64,000 bases of DNA, from positions 248,001 through 312,000 of the forward strand of contig NCHQ01000001.1 of the NCBI GenBank assembly GCA_002281855.1, in the 5' to 3' direction. Shown here one piece after another: positions 16,587 to 26,076 of this stretch. A program made the translations under genes and the position numbers. The notes beneath the pieces are model-generated. The model was not told where the DNA came from. It was given only the letters and a program-made list of their open reading frames with translations, and made no database searches. Position 1 is the first letter of the stretch. Each line of letters opens with the position of its first letter. Origin of the DNA: Rhodospirillales bacterium 24-66-33. Lineage in GTDB: Bacteria > Pseudomonadota > Alphaproteobacteria > Reyranellales > Reyranellaceae.

Positions 16587-17465
16587 TCATCGGTCCCACT
16601 CTATCCTGAAGGAATTCCCGTCGGGTTTGACGTAGCCTGCATTGGCGCCGGGGAAGTGGGCGGGGCAGAGCAGGGCGTTGCTCTCGACGCAATCCTCGAG
16701 AAGCTTGCGGCGCGAGACGGCCGACATCGCCTGGTCCCAGCAGAACTGGCTCGACCACTCAGGGTGATAGACCTGGATCGGGTGATGCATGATATCGCCC
16801 GAGAAGCAGGCCTGCTTTCCCTGGTCCTTCAGGTTGATCGCGATCGAGCCCGGCGTGTGCCCATGATAGTCCCGGATGGTGAGCAGCGGGTCGGGCTGAT
16901 GGTCGCTCTCGATCATCACGGCCTTGCCGGCCTCGACGATCGGCAGCACCGAATCGTCGAACGAACCGTCGTTCACCTGGCCTTCACCTTGCGCTCTGCG
17001 CTCGCTCTCCCAGTGCGCGTATTCGCGCTTGGCGAACAGGTACTTCGCATTGGGGAAGGTCGGCACCCAGCGGCCGTTCTCGAGCTTGGTGTTCCAGCCG
17101 ACATGGTCGACATGCAGGTGCGTGCACATCACGAAGTCGACGGACTCGGGCGCACAGCCGCAGGCCTTGAGTCGCTCGAGGAACGGCGTGTCGAGGTTGT
17201 TCCAGCCGGCATTGTGGCGCTGCTTGTGATTACCGAGACAGGTATCGATCAGGATCGTGTGCCGGGGTGTCTTCACGATCCAGGTGTGGACCGAGCCGAT
17301 CAGCCGGTCGCTGCCCTCCTGCACGTGCTCGGGCACCATCCAGCCCTTCTGGGCATCGAAGGCTTCCTGGTCAAACTTGGGAAACATGCGGCCGGGCTTG
17401 AAACCCGGGCCGCAGATTTCCTCGACCTTCTCGATGGTGGCTCCGCCCAGCTTTCGCACGGTCAT
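16587..17465 (-). CDS. MBL-fold metallo-hydrolase (lactonase-like)
   Basis: Metallo-beta-lactamase-fold enzyme of 292 residues. The zinc motif THLHVDHVGWN is followed by a histidine in DYHGHTPGS, the aspartate in FSGDIMHH and a terminal histidine in CPAHFPG, a full dinuclear site. The layout matches AHL-lactonase/quinolone-type MBL proteins. A textbook GGAGGAA lies seven bases before ATG 17465. It sits 41 bases after the formaldehyde dehydrogenase gene and before a second lactonase, so ring-opening or thioester hydrolysis in the same pathway is plausible. It is not the usual FrmB esterase. Confidence 0.9.
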   Translation of the reverse strand: MTVRKLGGATIEKVEEICGPGFKPGRMFPKFDQEAFDAQKGWMVPEHVQEGSDRLIGSVHTWIVKTPRHTILIDTCLGNHKQRHNAGWNNLDTPFLERLKACGCAPESVDFVMCTHLHVDHVGWNTKLENGRWVPTFPNAKYLFAKREYAHWESERRAQGEGQVNDGSFDDSVLPIVEAGKAVMIESDHQPDPLLTIRDYHGHTPGSIAINLKDQGKQACFSGDIMHHPIQVYHPEWSSQFCWDQAMSAVSRRKLLEDCVESNALLCPAHFPGANAGYVKPDGNSFRIEWDR

Positions 17466-17506
17466 GGCGTGGCTTCCTCCGGAACGCGGCAGCGAGAAGG
17501 GGACGA

Positions 17507-18619
<1,113 letters not shown>

Positions 18620-18676
18620 GCGGATACCCCCTCGGAACTCTGGAGCCGAAACCTAGAGCAGGGGGGCGCCCACCGT

Positions 18677-19657
18677 CTACGCCGCGGCGCGACCGGCCAG
18701 CGCGCGCGCCATTTCAGACTTCGCCTCGCGGTATTGGCTGACGAGGCGCCGGACGAGATCGGCGGCGGCGGGCACGTCGTCGATGTTCCCGACGCCGTGG
18801 CCGGCCGTGTAGATGTCCTTCCAGCGCTTCTTGTTCTCCTGCGCGCCGACGATCTTGCCGGGCAGCGTGGTCCGCAGCACGTCGAGGTCGATGCCGGCGG
18901 CCAGCAGGCTGGGCGTCAGCCAGTTGGCCGGCGCGCCGTCGACCGAGGCGGTGAGGAACACGTCCGTCGCACGCGTGGCGAGGATCATGTCCTTGTGCGC
19001 CTGTGCGGCCATTGCCTCCTGGGTGGCGATGAAGCGCGTGCCGATATAGGCGAGGTCGGCCCCCATCGCCTCGGCCGCCAGCACGTCGCGGCCCGTCGTC
19101 TGGCCGCCGGCCAGCACCACCGCGAAGCTGTCGCCCAGCTGTCGCACCTCGTTCATCAGCGCGAAGGGGTTGATGGTGCCGGTATGGCCGCCGGCGCCGC
19201 CCGCGACCGCGATCACGCCGTCGACCCCGGCTTCCAGCGCCTTCTCGGCATGACGCCGGTTGGCGATGTCGTGCAGCGCGACGGCGCCCCAGCCATGGAT
19301 GCGCTTGATGGCGTCGCCCGGCGCGCCCTTCGAGGTGAGCACCACCGGCACCTTGTATTTCTCGACCAGCTCCAGATCGCCCTGATAGCGCGGGTTCGAG
19401 GCATGAACGACGAGGTTCACGGCCCAGGGCGCCGGCTTCTTGCCGGCATCCTCCAGCCGCTTCATGCCCTCGACCATCTCGTCGAGCCAGGCCTGGAACT
19501 CCGCGCGGCTGCGCGTGCCATGGGCGGGGAAGCTGCCCATCAGACCCTCGCCGCAGCAGGCGAGCGTCAGCGCAGGATTGGAAACCAGGAACATGGGAGC
19601 GGCAATGGCAGGGATCGCCAGGCGCTCCATCAACTTGTGCACTTCGGCGCGCGGCAT
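18677..19657 (-). CDS. Nitronate monooxygenase family flavoprotein
   Basis: FMN-dependent TIM-barrel protein of 326 residues of the 2-nitropropane dioxygenase family. It shows IPAIAAPMFLVSNPAL at the N-terminus, AVNLVVHASN, the glycine-rich phosphate segment AVAGGAGGHTG, and VLAGGQTTGRDVLAAEAMGADLAYIGTRF, which binds the FMN phosphate. The family oxidises alkyl nitronates, but many members are enoyl reductases or unassigned. It is three bases from the CoA-transferase gene upstream, so the two are co-transcribed; an acyl-CoA substrate would fit that context (inference). Confidence 0.88.
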   Translation of the reverse strand: MPRAEVHKLMERLAIPAIAAPMFLVSNPALTLACCGEGLMGSFPAHGTRSRAEFQAWLDEMVEGMKRLEDAGKKPAPWAVNLVVHASNPRYQGDLELVEKYKVPVVLTSKGAPGDAIKRIHGWGAVALHDIANRRHAEKALEAGVDGVIAVAGGAGGHTGTINPFALMNEVRQLGDSFAVVLAGGQTTGRDVLAAEAMGADLAYIGTRFIATQEAMAAQAHKDMILATRATDVFLTASVDGAPANWLTPSLLAAGIDLDVLRTTLPGKIVGAQENKKRWKDIYTAGHGVGNIDDVPAAADLVRRLVSQYREAKSEMARALAGRAAA

Positions 19658-19660
19658 GAA

Positions 19661-20788
19661 TCAAACCTCTCCGATGGTGGGCGTGGTCGAGGTCACGCCG
19701 CTGTCGTTCAATTGTTTCAGGCGGGCATCGTCGTAGCCCAGCAGTTCGCGCAGCACTTCGTCTGTGTGCTGGCCGAGATCGGGAGCGGGCCGCTCGATGG
19801 CGAGTCCCGTGCCGTCGAGCCGGTAAGGCAGGCCCTTCACGAGGCCGCCCTTCTCGTCCCGCACGAGAGTTACGCCCTGCAGCGCGATGTCGCGCAGGAG
19901 ATCCTTGCCGTCGAGGCAGGGCGCTGCGGCGATGCCTTTGGCCAGCAGCGCCTTCAATGCCGTGTCACGATCCTTGCCGGCGCAGAAGGCAGCCATCGAC
20001 GGATCGTGTGTGTCGAGGGTCACGGCCAGCCATTTTCCGTCGGCGCATTGATAGGCGTCCTGCTGCGCCACGCCCGCTTCGGTATTTCCACGTGGTGACA
20101 GCCGATGGTCCGGATCGGCCGAGGCGGCGAGAATCTCCTCGCCGAGCGTGAACGAGGCGACCTCGCGCTGGGAAAAGTCGAGGAACGCACCCTGGCCGGT
20201 GCGGCGCGCTTCCGTAACGGCGGCGATAACGATGCCGGTGGCGAACAGCGACACGATCTGGTCGGGATAGTTCACGTCCATGCCGGAGATGCGCGGCTCC
20301 TCGCCCTCGTAGCCGGTCAGCGAGGCGATGCCCGACGTGGCGTCGAGCGTGCTGCCGAACGACACGTTCATGCGCTCTGGGCCGGTGTCGCCCTGGCTGG
20401 AGATGGCGGCGAACACCAGGCGCGGGTTGACCGCGCTCAGCTGCTTGTAGCCCAAGCCCGCCCGGTCGAGCACGCCGCGGCGGAAATTCTCGACCACGAC
20501 GTCGCAGTGTACCGCGAGCTCGCGGATGACGCGCTGGCCTTCGGGATCCTTCAGGTTCAGCGCCAGCCCGCGCTTGTTGCGGTTGGTGAAGCGGAACTGC
20601 GGCGAGCGGTTCCACCAGCCCTCGTCGCTGTCGATCTTGCCGATGACGCGGAAGGGATCGAGATAGGCGCCGGATTCAATCTTGATCACGTCGGCGCCGA
20701 GATCGGCCAGCATGGCCGAGGTGTTCGCGCCGGCCGTCAGCAGGCCGAAATCGAGCACGCGCACACCGGCGAGGGGACGCTCGCTCAT
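19661..20788 (-). CDS. CaiB/BaiF CoA-transferase (catalytic partner)
   Basis: Family III CoA-transferase of 375 residues. Marks are MSERPLAGVRVLDFG, GADVIKIESG, FTNRNKRGLALN, VVENFRRGVLDR and the catalytic aspartate in VNYPDQIVSL. Its ATG overlaps the stop of the next upstream gene as ATGA, so it is translationally coupled to a second CoA-transferase. That partner lacks the aspartate, so this subunit probably supplies the active site of a heteromer of the BbsEF kind (inference). The acid substrate is unknown. Confidence 0.9.
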   Translation of the reverse strand: MSERPLAGVRVLDFGLLTAGANTSAMLADLGADVIKIESGAYLDPFRVIGKIDSDEGWWNRSPQFRFTNRNKRGLALNLKDPEGQRVIRELAVHCDVVVENFRRGVLDRAGLGYKQLSAVNPRLVFAAISSQGDTGPERMNVSFGSTLDATSGIASLTGYEGEEPRISGMDVNYPDQIVSLFATGIVIAAVTEARRTGQGAFLDFSQREVASFTLGEEILAASADPDHRLSPRGNTEAGVAQQDAYQCADGKWLAVTLDTHDPSMAAFCAGKDRDTALKALLAKGIAAAPCLDGKDLLRDIALQGVTLVRDEKGGLVKGLPYRLDGTGLAIERPAPDLGQHTDEVLRELLGYDDARLKQLNDSGVTSTTPTIGEV

Positions 20789-21879
20789 GCCGCGAGTTCC
20801 GGCGCGGGCCGCGGCGCGAAGGAGCGCCCATTCCATTGCACGGGAAGTTGCGGCAGGCGCAGGGTGCCCTGGGTCGAATGCGCCATGTCAGCGAGGAAGC
20901 CGCGCGCCATATATTGCTCCGTCTGCAGTAGCTCGGCCGGCGAGAAGATCGGGCCGAACGGCACACCCCTGGCCTGCGCCGCCTTCTGGATTTCTTCGCG
21001 CGTCTTGTCGGCGAACCACGGCGCGAGCGCGGCATAGAGTTCGGCGATGTTCTGACGCCGGCCGGCTCGCGCGCTGAATTTCGGATCGTCCAGCCGCGCA
21101 TCGCCAATCAGCGTGCGTGTCGCCGGCCACTGGGTGACCGTGTAGACGACCGCGACATGGCCGTCGCGGCAGGGCAGGATCTGGAATTCCGAGTTCCTGC
21201 CCTCGCGGCCGGGCGAGATGCCCGAGGCGGCGGCGCCGGACGCCGCCTTCCAGTTCACCCACTGCATGACTTCCGCGAGCGACACGCGCACCGAGGGCGC
21301 CCGGTGCCCGGCATCGCGCGCGGCGAGCGCCGCCATGAGCCCGGTGAAGGCGGTGAGGCCTGCGGCATAGGACGCCTGATGGCCACCCAGCTTCAGCGGC
21401 TTGCGTGCCGGCTCGCCCACCATGTGCATCAGGCCGCCCAATGCCTGGATCGCCAGTTCGCTGACGGGACGCTGCGCTGCGTCCATCTCGAGCGGAAAGG
21501 CCGCGATCTCGACCGGCGTGGCTTTCGCCTGCCGCAGGGACGTGGCCACAGACGCCGGCTCCTCGAACAGAACGACATCGGCTTTATCGACCAGACTGGC
21601 AAGCGTGGTGCGGCCGGACTCGCGCGCGAGGTCGAGCGCCAGGGAGCGCTTCGACGTGTTGAGGAATTCAAACAACGCGCTTCCGCCCTGCGACAGCAAA
21701 GGCGGGGCACGACGCACCGGATCGCCCTCAGGCGGTTCGATCTTGAGAACGTCGGCGCCGAGATCGGCTGCGATTTTCGCAGCAAGCGACGTCGCAAGAC
21801 GCAGGCAGAGCGGCACTTTTGCGTCGTTCACCTCGACGATTGTGAAGCGCGCGAGCGGCAGGGAAGAGGCCTCGGTCAT
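20785..21879 (-). CDS. CaiB/BaiF CoA-transferase-like subunit lacking the catalytic Asp
   Basis: A 364-residue CoA-transferase-fold protein. It keeps LGADVLKIEPPEGDPVRR, NTSKRSLALDLA and LADMAHSTQGTLRLPQLP. In the block where the CoA-transferase at 19661-20788 has Asp (NYPDQIV) it reads GGHQASYAAGL, so by hand alignment the aspartate position is Ser. It also lacks the standard N-terminal AGP loop. I start at MTEASSLPLARF; no ribosome-binding site precedes it and ATGs up to 21963 are open. It is the first gene of the array, diverges from a luciferase-like gene, and overlaps the catalytic partner by four bases. A structural or specificity subunit is likely. Confidence 0.82.
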   Translation of the reverse strand: MTEASSLPLARFTIVEVNDAKVPLCLRLATSLAAKIAADLGADVLKIEPPEGDPVRRAPPLLSQGGSALFEFLNTSKRSLALDLARESGRTTLASLVDKADVVLFEEPASVATSLRQAKATPVEIAAFPLEMDAAQRPVSELAIQALGGLMHMVGEPARKPLKLGGHQASYAAGLTAFTGLMAALAARDAGHRAPSVRVSLAEVMQWVNWKAASGAAASGISPGREGRNSEFQILPCRDGHVAVVYTVTQWPATRTLIGDARLDDPKFSARAGRRQNIAELYAALAPWFADKTREEIQKAAQARGVPFGPIFSPAELLQTEQYMARGFLADMAHSTQGTLRLPQLPVQWNGRSFAPRPAPELAA

Positions 21880-21898
21880 TGCGCAATGATCTGCGCAA
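21879..21898. promoter_or_regulatory. Perfect inverted repeat at the divergent CoA-transferase/LLM promoter
   Basis: TTGCGCA and TGCGCAA flank six bases, abutting the minus-strand start codon; ATTGCGCAAT within it is itself a 10-base palindrome. The 77-base gap separates two transcription units. It is an operator candidate, but no regulator gene adjoins. Confidence 0.5.
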
Positions 21899-21956
21899 GC
21901 CGGTGCTGCGGTCAACGTCGCGTGCATGCTACCGTCGCGGGTGACGGAGGACTTCA

Positions 21957-23171
21957 ATGGCACAGACCGGTAATCACAAGGGACTTACATTCGGCATCTT
22001 CCTGGCGCCGTTCCATCGCGTGGGCGAGAACCCGACGCTCTCGATGGCGCGCGACATGGAGCTGATCGAGTGGATCGACGAGCTGGGCTACGACGAAGCC
22101 TGGATCGGCGAGCATCATTCCGCCGGCTGGGAGACCATCGCGTCGCCGGAAGTATTCATCGGCGCCGCCATCGAGCGCACGCGCTACATCCGCCTCGGCT
22201 CCGGCGTCACCAGCCTGCCCTATCACCACCCGCTGATGGTCGCGAACCGCTTCGTGCAGCTCGACCACATGTCGCGCGGCCGCACGATGCTGGGCTGCGG
22301 CCCCGGCGCGCTGCCGTCGGACGCCTACATGATGGGCATCGATCCCTCGACCCAGCGGCCCCGCATGGAGGAGGCGCTGGAGGCGATCATGCGCCTGCTC
22401 GAGTGCAAGGAGCCGGTCACCATGAAGACCGACTGGTTCGAGCTGAAGGAGGCGCGGCTGCATCTCGCGCCCTACAGCTACCCGCATTTCCCGATCGCCT
22501 GCGCCAGCACCATCACGCCCTCGGGCATGATCGCCGCCGGCAAGCACGGGCTGGGTGTCCTCTCGATCGGCGCCGGCATCCCCGGCGGACCGGAGATGCT
22601 CGGCAAGCAGTGGGGCATCTACGAGGAGACGGCGGCCAAGCACGGCAAGACGGCGGACCGCAGCAAGTGGCGCGTCGTGGTCAACTGTCATGTGACGGAG
22701 GACGACGAGCAGGCGTTGCGCGAGGTCCATGCCGGCGAGCGCCGCGAGACGGTAACCTATTTCGAGGACACGCTGGGCCGCCCGCCCGGGCGCGCCGACG
22801 ATCCGCTGCGCGACGGGGTGAAGATGGGCACGACCCTTGTCGGCAGCCCCGATACGGTGGCCAAGGGCATCGAGCGCCTGCTGGGCTTCTCCAATGGCGG
22901 TTTCGGCGGCGTCCTGTTCCGCGCCCACGAATGGGCGACGCGCGAGCAGATCCTGCGCTCCTACGAGCTGTTCGCGCGCTATGTCATGCCGCGCTTCCAG
23001 GGATCGCTCGACACGATCGTCAACTCCAACCAGTGGGCCAAGGACAACCGCAAGGGCATCTTCGGACCCAACGTGGCCGCGGTGAAAAAGGCCTTCACAG
23101 ACGCCGGCCGCGAAGCTCCCGAGGAATTCCGCGCCCGCACGCCCGGCGCGCGCGACGTGGCGGGTGATTGA
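21957..23171 (+). CDS. Luciferase-like (LLM class) flavin-dependent monooxygenase
   Basis: TIM-barrel FMNH2- or F420-type oxygenase of 404 residues. It opens LTFGIFLAPFHRVGENPTLS, then has WIDELGYDEAWIGEHHSAGW with the family EHH motif, RLGSGVTSLPYHHPL and GRTMLGCGPGALPSD. A late segment GTTLVGSPDTVAKGI closes the barrel. A clean GGAGG lies six bases before the ATG. It diverges from the CoA-transferase array and is translationally coupled to the methyltransferase that follows. Relatives act in limonene, alkanal or alkanesulfonate oxidation; the substrate here cannot be assigned. Confidence 0.92.
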   Translation: MAQTGNHKGLTFGIFLAPFHRVGENPTLSMARDMELIEWIDELGYDEAWIGEHHSAGWETIASPEVFIGAAIERTRYIRLGSGVTSLPYHHPLMVANRFVQLDHMSRGRTMLGCGPGALPSDAYMMGIDPSTQRPRMEEALEAIMRLLECKEPVTMKTDWFELKEARLHLAPYSYPHFPIACASTITPSGMIAAGKHGLGVLSIGAGIPGGPEMLGKQWGIYEETAAKHGKTADRSKWRVVVNCHVTEDDEQALREVHAGERRETVTYFEDTLGRPPGRADDPLRDGVKMGTTLVGSPDTVAKGIERLLGFSNGGFGGVLFRAHEWATREQILRSYELFARYVMPRFQGSLDTIVNSNQWAKDNRKGIFGPNVAAVKKAFTDAGREAPEEFRARTPGARDVAGD

Positions 23172-23174
23172 CGC

Positions 23175-23753
23175 GTGGCAGGCGATCCGTGGCTCGCGCG
23201 CTGGCTGCCACTCATTGCCGAACGGGCAGGGGGGCAGCCAGTGCTGGAGCTTGGCTGCGGTGGCGGACGCGACACCGCCACGCTCATTGCGGCGGGCCAT
23301 CGCGCCGTCGCTATTGAATTGTCACCGGAAGCGGCGGCACGCGCACGGGAGCGCGTACCCTCGGCTAAAATCCATTGCCAGGATATTCGCGCGCCGTTTC
23401 CGCTCGCTGCGGGCAGCGTAGGGGTAGTCGTTGCCAGCCTGTCGCTGCACTATTTCGACTGGCCTGAAACTTCCATGCTGGTCAATCGCGTGCGGACCGC
23501 CCTGCGCCCTGAGGGCGTGTTGCTCTGCCGGCTCAATTCGACAAACGACCACCATTTCGGCGCTGTCGGTCATCCGGAGATCGAACGGAATTTCTATCTG
23601 GTCGACGGCGCGCCCAAGCGCTTCTTCGATCGCGATTCCGTCGATCGGCTCTTCGCTCACGGCTGGCACCCGATCAGCGTCGAGGAGAAGGTGATCGACC
23701 GGTACGATCACCCCAAGTCGGTGTGGGAAGCCGTCCTCGAACGTGACGACTAA
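23175..23753 (+). CDS. Class I SAM-dependent methyltransferase
   Basis: Small Rossmann-fold methyltransferase, 192 residues. Motif I is VLELGCGGGRD at residues 23-33, the acidic residue of motif II is in AVAIELS, motif III is CQDIRAPFP, and motif IV is VVASLSLHYFDW. The start is GTG, three bases after the luciferase-like stop, and no other start gives a complete motif I. It could modify the product of the oxygenase or detoxify a metal or small molecule (TehB-like); I cannot choose between these. Confidence 0.87.
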   Translation: MAGDPWLARWLPLIAERAGGQPVLELGCGGGRDTATLIAAGHRAVAIELSPEAAARARERVPSAKIHCQDIRAPFPLAAGSVGVVVASLSLHYFDWPETSMLVNRVRTALRPEGVLLCRLNSTNDHHFGAVGHPEIERNFYLVDGAPKRFFDRDSVDRLFAHGWHPISVEEKVIDRYDHPKSVWEAVLERDD

Positions 23754-23785
23754 GAACGGATGACTTGAGTCTCAAGACTCAACAT

Positions 23786-23907
23786 CCGTCGTCTCGACCG
23801 CAGCGCGCGGCGCGGAGTGGAGAGACCTTCTCTCTGCCATTTGCCGGCTTTTGGTTGAGGGAAGGCCTCTCCACTTCGCACCTTCGGTGCTCCGGTCGAG
23901 ACGACGG
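23786..23907. repeat. Long imperfect hairpin repeat between convergent genes
   Basis: CCGTCGTCTCGACCG at 23786-23800 is exactly complementary to CGGTCGAGACGACGG at 23893-23907. Inside, GGAGTGGAGAGACCTTC near 23814 pairs with GGAAGGCCTCTCCACTTC near 23862 with few mismatches. The whole folds as one long stem. It fills the gap between the methyltransferase and the convergent MBL gene and probably ends both transcripts. It resembles dispersed intergenic repeats of alphaproteobacteria. Confidence 0.7.
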
Positions 23908-23960
23908 GATTCTTCTTAAGCTCCGATTTCTTCCTCGGCTGGACCTGACAATGCCTGAGC

Positions 23961-24773
23961 CTAGAACTGCTTCTTGGTGCCCGGCTCGGCGTCGATCACT
24001 TCGATCGAGGTCGGGCCCAGCGCCGCCTTGTATTCGGCCGGCGTGCCCCGGAGGAACGGGTTGCTGGCATAGTGCATCGGCCAAGCCATCCTGGGCTTGA
24101 TCAGCTCCAGGGTGGCATAGGCCGCGGCCTTCGGATCCATCACATAGTGGCCGCCGATCGGGATCAGCACCAGGTCGGGCTTGTAGTATTCGCCGATCAG
24201 CTTCATGTCGCCGAACAGGCCGGTGTCGCCCATGTGGTAGATCTTGAAGCCGTTCTCGAGCTCGATGACGAAACCGCAGGGCTCGCCGGCAGCGAAGCTC
24301 GTGTCCTTGCCGGTGACCGGGTCCTTCAGGATCATTTCCGAGGAATGGTCGGCGTGAACCATGGTGATCTTCACGCCGGGGAAGGGCTCGATGGTGCCGC
24401 CCTTGCTCATGCGCGGCACGAGGTTGGCGGGCATCAGGCCGAGCGTGGCCAGCGTCTGGTTGAGGCCGGCCGGCGCCCAGATCGGCGCATTGTTCCTCTT
24501 CGAGATTTCCATCGCATCGCCGAGATGGTCGCCATGGCCGTGCGTGACCAGGATCAGGTCGACCTTGCCGATCTTGTCGAGGTCCTTCAGCTCCGGCGGA
24601 ATCCGGGTGGCACCCATGATCCAGGGGTCGATCATGATGACCTTGCCGCTCTGTGTCGTGAGTTTGAAGGCGGCCTGGCTGTACCAGAGCAGCTCGGCTT
24701 TGCCCTGGGCCTGTGCGGCGCCCGCAACGGCAACGGCCGCCGCCAGGGTTACGAAAAGAAGACGTAAGATCAC
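23961..24773 (-). CDS. Exported MBL-fold metal-dependent hydrolase (UPF0173-like)
   Basis: A 270-residue metallo-beta-lactamase-fold protein with a signal peptide (MILRLLFVTLAAAVAVAGAAQA, cut near residue 22). The motif THGHGDHLGD gives H78, H80, D82 and H83. Further ligands are the histidine in VHADHSS, the aspartate in HMGDTGLFGD and the terminal His in MHYAS. It matches the UPF0173 hydrolases, which are usually cytosolic; a secreted form is less common. It diverges from the thiolase gene across a gap holding a 16-base palindrome. Substrate unknown. Confidence 0.88.
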   Translation of the reverse strand: MILRLLFVTLAAAVAVAGAAQAQGKAELLWYSQAAFKLTTQSGKVIMIDPWIMGATRIPPELKDLDKIGKVDLILVTHGHGDHLGDAMEISKRNNAPIWAPAGLNQTLATLGLMPANLVPRMSKGGTIEPFPGVKITMVHADHSSEMILKDPVTGKDTSFAAGEPCGFVIELENGFKIYHMGDTGLFGDMKLIGEYYKPDLVLIPIGGHYVMDPKAAAYATLELIKPRMAWPMHYASNPFLRGTPAEYKAALGPTSIEVIDAEPGTKKQF

Positions 24774-24823
24774 GTGGCGTCGCTCCCCGTCGTTTCGCAG
24801 AGCCTAGCATCGTTCTTCGCTGC

Positions 24824-24839
24824 GAAAGTGCGCACTTTC
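24824..24839. promoter_or_regulatory. Perfect 16-base palindrome at a divergent promoter
   Basis: GAAAGTGCGCACTTTC is fully self-complementary. A wider repeat, TTTCGCAG at 24793-24800 with CTGCGAAA at 24820-24827, overlaps it. Both lie in the 127-base gap between the exported MBL gene and the thiolase gene and look like operators for a dimeric regulator encoded elsewhere. Confidence 0.55.
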
Positions 24840-24900
24840 CTGTGAGGCTCCGATCCCCCAACATGTGCGCTGCACAATCGACAAGGGGGATGGCTCGCCG

Positions 24901-26073
24901 ATGAGCATCAAGGGCAAGGCCTATATCGCCGGAATTTACGAGCATCCGACGCGGCTCGCGAAGGATATCTCGCTGGCACAGATCCACGCGCAGTGCGCCA
25001 AGGGCGCGCTGGAGGATGCGGGTCTCACCAAGGACGATGTCGACGGCTATTTCTGCGCCGGCGATGCGCCGGGCCTCGGCCCGATGTCCATGGTCGAGTA
25101 CATGGGCCTCAAGGTCCGCCACGTCGATTCGACCGACACCGGCGGCTCGTCCTACGTGCTTCACGTCGGCCACGCTGCCGAAGCGATCGCTTCGGGCAAG
25201 TGCAAGGTGGCCCTGATCACCCTGGCCGGCCGGCCGCGCGCCGAGGGCATGGCGACCGGCACCGTGCCGCGCAGCCGCGGCGGCACGCCGACGCCCGACG
25301 ATCCGTTCGAATTCCCCTACGGCCCGACGGTCGTGAACATGTACGCCAACTGCGCGATGCGTCACATGTACGAGTTCGGCACGACCTCCGAGCAGCTCGC
25401 CTGGATCAAGGTCGCGGCCTCGCATCACGCGCAATACAATCCGCACGCGCTGCTGAAGGACGTGGTCACGGTCGAGGAGGTCGTGAACTCGCCGATGATC
25501 TCCGATCCGCTGCATCGCCTCGACTGCTGCGTCATCACCGACGGCGGCGGCGCGATCGTCGTTGTGGCGCCGGAGATCGCGGCCAAGCTCAATCGGCCGA
25601 AGATCAAGCTGCTTGGGGCGTCGGAGTTCATCAAGACGCAGATGGGCGGCAAGGTCGATCTGACCTATTCGGGCGCGCGCTTCACCGGCGCGGCGGCCTT
25701 CGCCGAGGCGGGCGTCAAGCCTTCGGACATGAAGTACGCCTCGATCTACGACAGCTTCACCATCACGGTGCTGATGCAGCTCGAGGATCTCGGCTTCTGC
25801 GAGAAGGGCAAGGGCGGCGCCTTCGTGGCCGACGGCAACCTGATCTCGGGCGTCGGCAAACTGCCGTTCAACACCGATGGCGGCGGCCTGTGCAGCAATC
25901 ATCCCGCCAATCGCGGCGGCCTCACCAAGGTGCTGGAGGCCGTGCGTCAGTTGCGCGGCGAGGCGCACCCGAAGGTGCAGGTGAAGAACTGCGATCTGGC
26001 GATCGCGCACGGCACGGGCGGCTCGCTCGGCCTGCGCCACGGCAGCGCGACCGTCATTCTGGAGAGAGAGTAG
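24901..26073 (+). CDS. Thiolase-fold protein (SCP2/Ltp type), nucleophilic Cys absent
   Basis: A 390-residue thiolase-superfamily protein. The region that normally carries the acyl-accepting cysteine reads DTGGSSYVLHVGHAAEAI, with serine at that place. The C-terminal part keeps NHPANRGG and HGTGGSLGLRHGSATVIL. GGGGGA about eleven bases ahead supports ATG 24901. The next gene, three bases on, is a DUF35 OB-fold protein. Thiolase-like proteins without the cysteine that pair with DUF35 proteins include the Ltp2-ChsH retro-aldolases of steroid side-chain breakdown, so a C-C lyase on a CoA ester is more likely than classical thiolysis (inference). Confidence 0.85.
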   Translation: MSIKGKAYIAGIYEHPTRLAKDISLAQIHAQCAKGALEDAGLTKDDVDGYFCAGDAPGLGPMSMVEYMGLKVRHVDSTDTGGSSYVLHVGHAAEAIASGKCKVALITLAGRPRAEGMATGTVPRSRGGTPTPDDPFEFPYGPTVVNMYANCAMRHMYEFGTTSEQLAWIKVAASHHAQYNPHALLKDVVTVEEVVNSPMISDPLHRLDCCVITDGGGAIVVVAPEIAAKLNRPKIKLLGASEFIKTQMGGKVDLTYSGARFTGAAAFAEAGVKPSDMKYASIYDSFTITVLMQLEDLGFCEKGKGGAFVADGNLISGVGKLPFNTDGGGLCSNHPANRGGLTKVLEAVRQLRGEAHPKVQVKNCDLAIAHGTGGSLGLRHGSATVILERE

Positions 26074-26076
26074 ACC

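Noticed and set aside
24901..26073. Classical acetyl-CoA acetyltransferase
   Set aside because: The acyl-accepting Cys position reads Ser and the gene is paired with DUF35, so ordinary thiolysis is unlikely.
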